Below, piece by piece: positions 1 through 5,555 of a stretch of DNA of 9,499 nucleotides. The DNA is from Deltaproteobacteria bacterium. GTDB taxonomy: Bacteria > Desulfobacterota > DSM-4660 > Desulfatiglandales > HGW-15. Under the pieces are notes generated by a model that saw nothing but the letters and a program-made list of their open reading frames with translations, did not search any database and was not told the DNA's origin. Location of the stretch: the NCBI GenBank assembly GCA_016926135.1, contig JAFGPH010000687.1, positions 1-9,499 on the forward strand, in the 5' to 3' direction. Every line of letters starts with the position of its first letter. Position 1 is the stretch's first letter. A program made the translations under genes and the position numbers.

Positions 1-233
1 ATCCGGAGATTCCGGGTCACATTCTTGGGGGAGTCGGCGGTGCTGTAGCTGACATTCAGGGCGTGGAAGGGAGGCGCGCTTGTCCCTCCGTTGCGCGTGA
101 ACACCGCATGGCCCAGCCGGGTCTCACCGGAAAGCCCTTGAAATCGAAGCAGGGGGATGCGATTCGTCGGGGGGGGCTGCTGCGAGGTGTTCGCGCTTTC
201 GGGAGATGGGATTTGAAATTCTTCCAGGAGCAT
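1..233 (-). CDS. pgeF: PgeF/YfiH family peptidoglycan editing factor, N-terminal part
   Basis: Seen: an open minus-strand frame begins with ATG at 233, directly preceded in frame by a TAG stop, and runs off the left edge after 77 codons. Residues 41-60 contain GHAVFTRNGG followed by TSAPPFHALN. This is the N-terminal signature of the YfiH/laccase-domain family (His-x3-Thr-Arg-x-Gly-Gly, then Pro-Phe/Tyr-x-x-Leu-Asn). Residues 1-25 are a Pro/Ser/Gln-rich extension without recognisable motif. Known of the family: cytoplasmic, metal-binding proteins of about 250 residues; E. coli PgeF removes wrongly incorporated amino acids from peptidoglycan precursors. The metal-binding His and Cys residues lie further C-terminal, outside the window. 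No clear Shine-Dalgarno precedes the ATG, but it is the only ATG before the conserved block. It follows the SRP RNA gene on the same strand by 123 bp. Confidence 0.8.
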   Translation of the reverse strand, partial: MLLEEFQIPSPESANTSQQPPPTNRIPLLRFQGLSGETRLGHAVFTRNGGTSAPPFHALNVSYSTADSPKNVTRNLR

Positions 234-356
234 CTAAGGACAAGCGGGGCTCAGGCTTGGAGATCCCTAAGGGGTGCCGTTTCAGGATCTCGGAGCGATA
301 TTCGAATTTGGTTGCGGCCGTAAGGCTGCATTGGGAAAAGGTGCGTTTGAAGAAGT

Positions 357-631
357 CCTTGGCCGTGCATCCTCGCTCGAGTTCCGCCCGCAGCATGTCT
401 TCGCCGGCCGGGAAAAAGGTGGAGAGCGCCACGACACAGACTGCTTTATTTACCGCTGCTTCCTTCCGGACCTGACGGGGTTCATAAACGTCTGTCACGT
501 GGGGTCCGCCTCCTCGCCGGGCCGGCTTGGGATCCATGCCGGAGAGGGACTCTCATCGAGGACTTTCAACCCCGCATGAGCGGATTTCGGGTTACAGGGA
601 ACCGCTAGCTCCCCGTCTAGCACAGCCAAGG
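357..631 (-). ncRNA. ffs: Signal recognition particle RNA, long type with Alu domain
   Basis: Seen: on the minus strand, 473-455 reads AGGTCCGGAAGGAAGCAGC, the near-universal SRP RNA helix 8 with its GGAA tetraloop (467-464), where Ffh binds. Flanking arms pair: TTTAT (488-484) with ATAAA (449-445), ACAGAC (495-490) with GTCTGT (441-436), CCACG (502-498) with CGTGG (433-429). The 5' part shows an Alu domain: UGUAA motif (596-592), helix AGCGG/CCGCT (606-602 with 583-579) and helix AACCC/GGGTT (593-589 with 572-568). The ends close as a 12-bp helix (631-620 with 368-357, one G-U pair). This gives about 275 nt, close to the roughly 270-nt Bacillus scRNA. Role: RNA core of the particle that targets nascent membrane and secreted proteins to the translocon. 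Exact ends are inferred from the closing helix. No clear promoter lies just upstream; it may be processed from the HU transcript. Confidence 0.92.
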
Positions 632-639
632 CAGGTTCT

Positions 640-654
640 CGAACCGGGGGTTCG
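640..654 (-). other. Hairpin between HU gene and SRP RNA
   Basis: A perfect 6-bp inverted repeat (CGAACC, 3-nt loop, GGTTCG) sits 11 bp after the HU stop codon and 8 bp before the deduced SRP RNA 5' end. No T-run follows it, so it is a poor intrinsic terminator. It could be an RNA-processing or stability element on an HU-SRP RNA transcript. Its arm GGTTC can also pair with the following GAACC, giving an alternative small stem. Confidence 0.4.
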
Positions 655-665
655 GGTCACGGCGG

Positions 666-941
666 TCAGATGTCCACCCTGTCTTTGAGCTCCTTGCCGA
701 CCTTGAAGAAAGGGAGTTTTTTGGCAGCTACGTTGATCACTTCGCCGGTCTTGGGATTCCTGCCCTGGTATCCCTCGTAATTCTTGATCTTGAAGCTGCC
801 GAAACCTCTGATCTCTACCCTTTCGCCTGCAGCCAGAGCCTTTTCCATATCCCCGAAAACCGTATTCACGACCTCCTCTGCCTTCTTCAGTGGTAGATTC
901 TCCGCGTTGGCAAGGGCCTCAATGAGTTGTGATTTGTTCAT
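666..941 (-). CDS. HU/IHF-family DNA-binding protein (IHF-beta-like)
   Basis: Encodes 91 residues starting MNKSQLIEAL. The start at 941 gives the usual HU N-terminus and has an AGAGG Shine-Dalgarno just upstream; an in-frame ATG at 968 would add nine atypical residues. Family hallmarks: N-terminal helical dimerisation part (1-40), VEIRGFGSF (42-50), and the beta-arm GRNPKTGE (60-67) carrying the proline that intercalates and bends DNA. The C-terminal helix KELKDRV (83-89) is also present. The IRGFGSF and GKELKDR segments resemble IHF-beta more than classical HU. Role: nucleoid-associated dimer that bends DNA in compaction, replication, recombination and promoter architecture. It is the first gene of a minus-strand set (HU, SRP RNA, pgeF) and diverges from the flavoprotein gene across 213 bp. 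HU versus IHF assignment is uncertain; the family is certain. Confidence 0.95.
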   Translation of the reverse strand: MNKSQLIEALANAENLPLKKAEEVVNTVFGDMEKALAAGERVEIRGFGSFKIKNYEGYQGRNPKTGEVINVAAKKLPFFKVGKELKDRVDI

Positions 942-1020
942 ACATCCTCTCCCAAAAATGAATTTCAAGGGATCTTAAACGGCAAGACTGCTCTCGGAAG
1001 GAGCACTTACTGGTGAATCT

Positions 1021-1049
1021 TACATAATCAATCCGGAATTTTAAGTCAA
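1021..1049 (-). promoter_or_regulatory. Sigma70-like promoter for the HU/IHF gene
   Basis: On the minus strand, TTGACT (1049-1044) and TATGTA (1026-1021) are separated by 17 bp. They predict a start near 1014 and a leader of about 73 nt. The leader contains a small TGCTC/GAGCA stem and the AGAGG ribosome binding site. The motif match and AT-rich setting support it; the transcription start is inferred. Confidence 0.65.
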
Positions 1050-1078
1050 GGGATAATCTCGTGCAGTGCAAAAAGGGT

Positions 1079-1108
1079 TTGACAAGAGAGCGGTTCGATA
1101 GGTACATG
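1079..1108 (+). promoter_or_regulatory. Possible promoter for the flavoprotein gene
   Basis: A perfect TTGACA (1079-1084) faces the flavoprotein gene. The best -10 candidate is TACATG (1103-1108) at an 18-bp spacing, which is weak. Its -35 lies only 30 bp from that of the divergent HU promoter, so a regulator bound here could affect both directions. Confidence 0.4.
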
Positions 1109-1154
1109 GAATCTAGTCATTACAGACCTGACCATTGGAGATGCAGGGGGCCTT

Positions 1155-2849
1155 ATGGCGCAGGATGTTCGAGAGTTCGGGGAGGTCGTGGAAACCGACG
1201 TGCTGATCGTCGGCGGCGGGCTGGCAGGCAACAATGCGGCGATCGGCGCCGCAGAGACCGGGGTCGGGGTCCTGATTGCGGACAAGGGGTCTCTGGAACG
1301 CTGCGGGGCCATTGCCGGCGGTGTGGACCACTTCATGGCCTACCTCAATACCGCTGCCTGGGACACCCGTGAGGCCTACCTGGAATGGGCCGGGAAAATC
1401 GCACGGGGCATGGTCAACCTGGGTGTCCAGAACGCGATTTTCTGCAAGGAGCTGGATGCGGCGCTCGAAAGGATGGAGAGGATCGGCTGCAGCCTGAGGC
1501 AGTCCGACGGCTCCTACTATCGAACCGGATCCCTCGGGCAGCCGGGGCCTTACTGGATCAACTTCAACGGCAAGCACCTCAAGCCTGCTCTGGCGAAAGA
1601 GGCCCGGAGACTGGGATGCAGGACCCTGGAGAAGTGCGCCGTCACAGGACTCCTCGCGGGCGATCGCGGGGTGGTCGGGGCCTGCGGATTCCATATCCGA
1701 AACGGGACGTTTTACACGATCAGGGCCAAAAGCATCCTGCTGGCCACGGGCAACACCAATCGGATTTACCAGAATCCCACCGGCATGCCCTTCAATACCT
1801 GGCAGTGCCCGGCGGACACGGGGGCTGCCCAGACCATGGCCTTCCACGCCGGTGCGGATCTGGCCAACATGGAGGTCATGCGGATGACGGTGGTTCCCAG
1901 GGGGTTCAGCGCCGCCGGCCTGAACGCCCTGACCGGGATGGGCGGCCGCTTCGTGAATGCGGCCGGAGAAGAGTTCATGTCCCGCTATCATCCCGCGGGC
2001 AACAAGGCGCCCCGGTACAAACTCGTCGAAGCGGTTCTGAGAGAGGTCCAGGACGGGAGAGGCCCCGTTTATGTGGACTGTCGTCATCTCTCCCCCGGGG
2101 ATATGGCCCATCTGAAGAAGACCCTGGGGTACGACAAGGACACCCTCCCCGATTTCATCGAACAGAAGGGACTCGACCTCTCCAAAGACCCTCTCGAGAT
2201 CATGGCGTCGGAGGGGATGCAGTCGGGCCCTTCGGAAATCTGCGGAAGCGGCGTCCTGATCGACGAGCAGGCGATGTCCACGCTTCCCGGTCTTTTTGCC
2301 GCAGGGGACTGCACGGACCAGATGCGGTGCGTTCACCTCTGCACCACCGGGGGGTATCGCGCAGGCAGGATGGCCGGCAGATACGCCGCGGAAGCAAAGC
2401 TTGGAGACATCCGGCCCTCGCAGGTGAGGGAGGTTCAGGAGAAGACCTTCGCGCCCCTCCGGGGGGTCGGAGGGGTCTCCCATCGGAGTTTCGAAGACAC
2501 CATCCGGCAGATCCTCTGGGTCAACGCCGGTCCGGCCCGGAGTGAAAAGAGCCTCCGGAAGGCCCTGGAGAAGCTGGAGGGGCTGGAGAGTCACTACGGC
2601 AGGATCACGGCCCGGAATCCCCACGAGCTCATGCGCCTGCTCGAAAGCCGCGAGATCCTGCAGGTGGCGAAGATCCTGTGTACGGCATCCCTGGCCCGAG
2701 AGGAAACGCGATTCGGGATCTTCCACAACCGGGTGGATCATCCGGAGACCCGGGAGGAGTTCGAGGGCCAGATTGTGGTGAGGAAGCTGGAGGGAGGAAT
2801 CAAGACCTCCTTCCGGAAACTGGAATATGACAGGATCCCTGCTCCGTAG
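1155..2849 (+). CDS. FAD-dependent oxidoreductase, AprA/fumarate-reductase flavoprotein-like
   Basis: 564 residues; ATG at 1155 follows GGAG and GGGGG stretches that can serve as ribosome binding site. N-terminal FAD-binding Rossmann motif: VGGGLAG (19-25), then the acidic ADK at 42-44. GAIAGGVDHFMAYLN (51-65) aligns with the GAVAQGLSAINTYxG region I recall from APS reductase alpha. Further matches: ATGNTNRIY (197-205), a DGRGPVYVD block (300-308), the C-terminal flavin motif GLFAAGDC (379-386), and an Sdh/Frd-type helical C-terminus with SLAREETRFG (512-521). APS reductase alpha is usually longer (over 600 residues). Where AprA has GSHSGCCG this protein has SGPSEICGSG (357-366), so an active-site histidine appears absent. 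No sat or qmo genes are nearby. Likely role: cytoplasmic flavoenzyme reducing or oxidising an organic acid, with electrons passed by the ferredoxin encoded 128 bp downstream. Substrate unknown; automatic labels such as adenylylsulfate reductase should not be trusted. Confidence 0.88.
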   Translation: MAQDVREFGEVVETDVLIVGGGLAGNNAAIGAAETGVGVLIADKGSLERCGAIAGGVDHFMAYLNTAAWDTREAYLEWAGKIARGMVNLGVQNAIFCKELDAALERMERIGCSLRQSDGSYYRTGSLGQPGPYWINFNGKHLKPALAKEARRLGCRTLEKCAVTGLLAGDRGVVGACGFHIRNGTFYTIRAKSILLATGNTNRIYQNPTGMPFNTWQCPADTGAAQTMAFHAGADLANMEVMRMTVVPRGFSAAGLNALTGMGGRFVNAAGEEFMSRYHPAGNKAPRYKLVEAVLREVQDGRGPVYVDCRHLSPGDMAHLKKTLGYDKDTLPDFIEQKGLDLSKDPLEIMASEGMQSGPSEICGSGVLIDEQAMSTLPGLFAAGDCTDQMRCVHLCTTGGYRAGRMAGRYAAEAKLGDIRPSQVREVQEKTFAPLRGVGGVSHRSFEDTIRQILWVNAGPARSEKSLRKALEKLEGLESHYGRITARNPHELMRLLESREILQVAKILCTASLAREETRFGIFHNRVDHPETREEFEGQIVVRKLEGGIKTSFRKLEYDRIPAP

Positions 2850-2877
2850 CGTTTCAGGTTTCTCCGGATGCAGACGG

Positions 2878-2926
2878 TCCTCTCGAGCCGTCGAGAGATG
2901 GGCGAAATAGCCCTTTGTCGAGAGGA
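2878..2926 (+). promoter_or_regulatory. Mutually exclusive hairpins between flavoprotein and ferredoxin genes
   Basis: One arm, TCCTCTCGA (2878-2886), can pair with TCGAGAG at 2891-2897 (7 bp, 4-nt loop) or, over 9 perfect bp, with TCGAGAGGA at 2918-2926. A small GGGC/GCCC stem (2900-2903 with 2910-2913) fits inside the longer structure. No T-run follows, so it does not look like a plain terminator. It may set message stability or the expression ratio of the two subunits. Confidence 0.45.
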
Positions 2927-2977
2927 TGGAGAACCTGTGAAACGCCCCATGGGTAAGCGGGTCGAGGAGAGTTCGCC

Positions 2978-3184
2978 ATGCCCCCTGTAATCGATCTGGA
3001 AAAGTGCGTCGGATGCGGGACCTGCGACGCGCATTGTCCTCTGGATGTGATTTTTTTCGATCCGGAAAGAGGGAAGCCGGAAGTTCGCTATCCCGAGGAA
3101 TGCTGGCACTGTGGATCGTGCCGCCTGGATTGCCCGGAACAGGCGGTCTCCATACGCTTCGGCCCCGAGATGCTCTGCCTTTGA
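2978..3184 (+). CDS. 2x[4Fe-4S] ferredoxin, AprB-like short form
   Basis: 68 residues; ATG at 2978 is set by GAGGAGAG (2963-2970) 7 bp upstream. Two complete CxxCxxCxxxCP motifs are visible: Cys10, 13, 16, 20-Pro and Cys42, 45, 48, 52-Pro, each suited to a [4Fe-4S] cluster. Trp43 lies inside the second motif; AprB uses a conserved tryptophan in the electron path between clusters and flavin, though its equivalence is not established here. APS reductase beta is about 150 residues with a C-terminal tail that wraps around the alpha subunit. This protein stops soon after the second motif, so that tail is missing. Probable role: electron-transfer subunit of the upstream flavoprotein. The next gene starts 40 bp downstream, consistent with one operon. 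Confidence 0.9.
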   Translation: MPPVIDLEKCVGCGTCDAHCPLDVIFFDPERGKPEVRYPEECWHCGSCRLDCPEQAVSIRFGPEMLCL

Positions 3185-3224
3185 TCTCTCAACCTCAAAC
3201 ACCGAATCACAGAAAGGGGTGCCT

Positions 3225-4232
3225 ATGAAGATCGACATCTTTAATCACATCTTCCCCAGGAAGTACTTCGATCGAATGGTCGAGGTCGCGCCGAACGGCA
3301 AAGACATGCACAAGCGGGTGAGGGCCATCCCGTGCATTGTGGATCTGGATGAGCGTTTCCGGATCATGGACCGGTTCGATGACTATGTCCAGGTCATCTG
3401 TCTGGGGGCCCCGCCGATCGAGGTATTCGGACCGCCCCCGGTTTCAACCGAAATGGCCAGGATGGCCAATGACGGCATGGCGGAGCTGGTGCGGAAGTAT
3501 CCCGCCCGTTTTCCGGGCTTTGTCGCGTCCCTGCCCATGAACGATCCCGACGGGCTCCTGGCCGAGGCGAACCGGGCCGTGAAGGAGCTGGGTGCGGTGG
3601 GGGTCCAGATCTTCACGAACGTCCTGGGCCGGCCCCTGGACAGACCCGAAACCATGCCGCTCTTCGATCTCATGGCCGAGCTGGACCGGCCCGTGTGGAT
3701 GCACCCGGCCCGGGGTGCCGACTTTCCCGACTACAAGGGTGAGCCCAAGAGCCACTATGAGATCTGGTGGACCCTGGGGTGGCCCTACGAGTCGAGCGCG
3801 GCCATGGCCCACCTGGTCTTTGCCGGGCTCTTCGACAAGCACCCGGACATCAAGATCATCACGCACCACCTGGGGGCCATGATTCCCTATTTTGAAGGCA
3901 GGGTCGGCCCGGGTTGGGACCAACTGGGCACCCGCACCTCCGACGAGGATTACAGCCTGGTCCTCAAAAGGCTCAGGAAGCGGCCCCTGGATTATTTCCA
4001 CATGTTCTATGCGGACACGGCGCTTTTCGGGGCAAAAGAGGGCACGGTCTGCGGCCTGAAGTTTTTCGGCGCGGACAGGGTGCTGTTCGCCTCCGACTCT
4101 CCCTTCGATCCGGAAAAAGGCTCGGCCTATATTCGCTGGACCATTGAGATCCTGAACAGCCTCGACATCAGCCCCGAAGACCGGAAGGCCATCTTCGAGG
4201 GCAATGCCAGGCGACTCCTCAAGCTGACCTAG
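3225..4232 (+). CDS. ACMSD-like amidohydrolase-family protein (amidohydrolase 2) with altered metal motif
   Basis: 335 residues. The ATG at 3225 is preceded by AAAGGGG, and its product begins MKIDIFNHIFP, where relatives begin with Asp-x-His-x-His; earlier in-frame codons lack family similarity and overlap the ferredoxin gene. Expected TIM-barrel metallo-hydrolase landmarks: His160 in WMHPARG, His214-His215 in ITHHLGAMIPYFEGRV, and Asp291 in LFASDSPFD. Family (PF04909): aminocarboxymuconate-semialdehyde decarboxylase, gamma-resorcylate and related decarboxylases, and some hydrolases, usually with one divalent metal. Odd: the first His of the N-terminal His-x-His pair is Phe6 here (FNH); some decarboxylases have Glu at this place. 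Likely cytoplasmic decarboxylase or hydrolase acting in the same pathway as the flavoprotein and ferredoxin, with which it appears co-transcribed. The exact reaction cannot be read from sequence. Confidence 0.87.
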   Translation: MKIDIFNHIFPRKYFDRMVEVAPNGKDMHKRVRAIPCIVDLDERFRIMDRFDDYVQVICLGAPPIEVFGPPPVSTEMARMANDGMAELVRKYPARFPGFVASLPMNDPDGLLAEANRAVKELGAVGVQIFTNVLGRPLDRPETMPLFDLMAELDRPVWMHPARGADFPDYKGEPKSHYEIWWTLGWPYESSAAMAHLVFAGLFDKHPDIKIITHHLGAMIPYFEGRVGPGWDQLGTRTSDEDYSLVLKRLRKRPLDYFHMFYADTALFGAKEGTVCGLKFFGADRVLFASDSPFDPEKGSAYIRWTIEILNSLDISPEDRKAIFEGNARRLLKLT

Positions 4233-4555
4233 ACTCACTCCCGGTTTTCGCCAGAACTCCGGGCCGGGGAAGGGGCTTAAGACCCCGACCAGGGATCGGA
4301 GATCGGCCCTTTGATCATGAGCACCCGTTTACAGGGCAGTCGCCGTCATGAGGCAGGGTTCAGGGTCCAGGGAATCACGAACACGAATCACGAGCACGAG
4401 CACGGGCACGTTAAGAAGGTCCAGGGTCCAAGGTCCAAGGTTCAGAGAGGTAAAAGCCGAATCTTGTGAAAGGGGGTGGTGGACCGGCAATGGAAGTTGA
4501 TGCCTTCGGCAGATGACCCGAAAACCGCAACATCCAAGAAGAAGGAGGCTGAGAG
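4233..4555. other. Intergenic region with composite repeat before the TRAP genes
   Basis: 323 bp without a supported gene. The first 125 bp hold a weak CCCGG/CCGGG dyad (4240-4244 with 4259-4263) and GGGG-CTTAAGA-CCCC (4272-4286); neither has a T-run. The centre is the composite repeat described separately. The last 100 bp lead to the ribosome binding site of the solute-binding protein. I see no convincing promoter, although the gap length suggests the TRAP genes form their own transcription unit. Confidence 0.7.
4357..4445 (+). repeat. Composite intergenic repeat, copy 1
   Basis: Built from two short degenerate units. Heptamers GGTTCAG and GGTCCAG (4357-4370) are followed by GGAAT, then a near-hexamer run of CACGAA, CACGAAT, CACGAG, CACGAG, CACGGG, CACG (4376-4410). 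After a short linker come four more heptamers of type GGTYCAR (4418-4445). Bases 4367-4397 are identical to 7462-7492. Similar-looking degenerate intergenic repeats occur, to my recollection, in deltaproteobacterial genomes; their function is unknown. Confidence 0.85.
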
Positions 4556-5533
4556 ATGACATCTAGGGCTTTAAAGACACTGTCTGGGGTTCTGTTCCTG
4601 TTTTTCTTTTCCCTGTCCTTCCAAGCGATCATCCTGCCGGCGGATTCGGCCTATGGTCAGGTCAAGCAGATGTCCATGGGCACGGCAACCGTGGGCGGAA
4701 TCTTCAACAACATCGGAAGCGCCCTGGCACAGTGCGTCAACAAGGCATTGCCGGAAATGAACATCACGGCCGAGTTTACGCAGGGCTCAACGGAAAACCT
4801 TCGCCTCGTCGACCAGAAGAAGATGGAACTCGCCCTGATCACACCTCAGATCGGTTACAACGCGAGGAAGGGCACCGGCCCTTTCAAAGACAAGCCCATC
4901 GACTTCTACGCCGTTGTGAGACTCCTTCCCAACGGCAACATCTGGGTGGTTCTCGAGAAGTCCGGCATCAAAAACATCTCGGAGATGAAAGGGCACAAGG
5001 TGGCCGTAGGTCCCGCCTCGGGGGGGCTGGGGGTCATTGCCAGAACCCAACTGGATGCCTACGGGATGGACTACCGAAAGGACATCAAACCCTTTTTCAT
5101 GGGCGCCGGCGAGATGGCAGAGGCCTTGAAGGACGGGGCCGTGGAGGTTTCCTTCCTGACCGAAGAACTGGCCCACATGGTGGCCACCACCCACAGGATC
5201 CGGCCCCTCAGTTGGGAAAAGAAAACCCTGGATGCATTCCTGGCAAAGCACCCCTACTATGGGGAGTACACGTACCCGGCCAATCACTTCAAAGGGGTGG
5301 GTTATCCGGTGCTCACGGCGGATAACGGTATCCAGCTGATCTGTTCAAAGGACCTGAGCGAGGAAATGGCCTACAAGCTCACCAAGGCCGTTGTGGAGAA
5401 TCTGGGCTGCATGGCCAACATCTATGCGCCCGCCAAGGCCATTACTCCCCAGTGGACCGCCACGGAACTGGGTAATCCGGTTCATCCAGGAGCAATCAAG
5501 TACTTTAAGGAAAAGGGGCTCTGGAAGAAGTAG
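4556..5533 (+). CDS. TAXI-family TRAP transporter solute-binding protein
   Basis: 325 residues; ATG at 4556 lies 7 bp after a perfect AAGGAGG (4542-4548). Residues 1-34 form a Sec signal peptide: Arg4 and Lys7, a hydrophobic stretch including VLFLFFFSLSF, and probable cleavage after Ala-Tyr-Gly34. The mature part starts with MSMGTATVGGIFNNIGSAL, the TAXI glycine-rich opening, followed by TQGSTENLRLVDQKKMELAL and HKVAVGPASGGLGVIAR, both typical of this family. Role: periplasmic receptor that delivers a ligand to the fused permease encoded 22 bp downstream; transport uses an ion gradient rather than ATP. TAXI ligands are poorly known; some family members bind glutamate or other small carboxylates. 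Position beside the flavoprotein and amidohydrolase genes suggests an organic acid used by that pathway, which is inference. Confidence 0.95.
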   Translation: MTSRALKTLSGVLFLFFFSLSFQAIILPADSAYGQVKQMSMGTATVGGIFNNIGSALAQCVNKALPEMNITAEFTQGSTENLRLVDQKKMELALITPQIGYNARKGTGPFKDKPIDFYAVVRLLPNGNIWVVLEKSGIKNISEMKGHKVAVGPASGGLGVIARTQLDAYGMDYRKDIKPFFMGAGEMAEALKDGAVEVSFLTEELAHMVATTHRIRPLSWEKKTLDAFLAKHPYYGEYTYPANHFKGVGYPVLTADNGIQLICSKDLSEEMAYKLTKAVVENLGCMANIYAPAKAITPQWTATELGNPVHPGAIKYFKEKGLWKK

Positions 5534-5555
5534 GCTTCTCCGGGAGTTGGGGTTG

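Noticed and set aside
124..537. 137-codon minus-strand open frame
   Set aside because: It overlaps the SRP RNA (357-631) and the start of pgeF in another frame. Its middle translates the conserved SRP helix 8, so it is not a protein gene.
1113..2741. 542-codon minus-strand frame opposite the flavoprotein gene
   Set aside because: It is antisense to a gene with clear FAD motifs, has no domain I recognise, and is typical of shadow frames in GC-rich DNA.
2898..2990. 30-codon frame overlapping the ferredoxin start, possible leader peptide
   Set aside because: It has only a GAGAG near the start, no similarity or composition supporting it, and its start falls within the hairpin region.
4357..4445. 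Possible CRISPR array in the repeat regions
   Set aside because: Units are 6-7 bp, directly abutting and degenerate, with no regular spacers.
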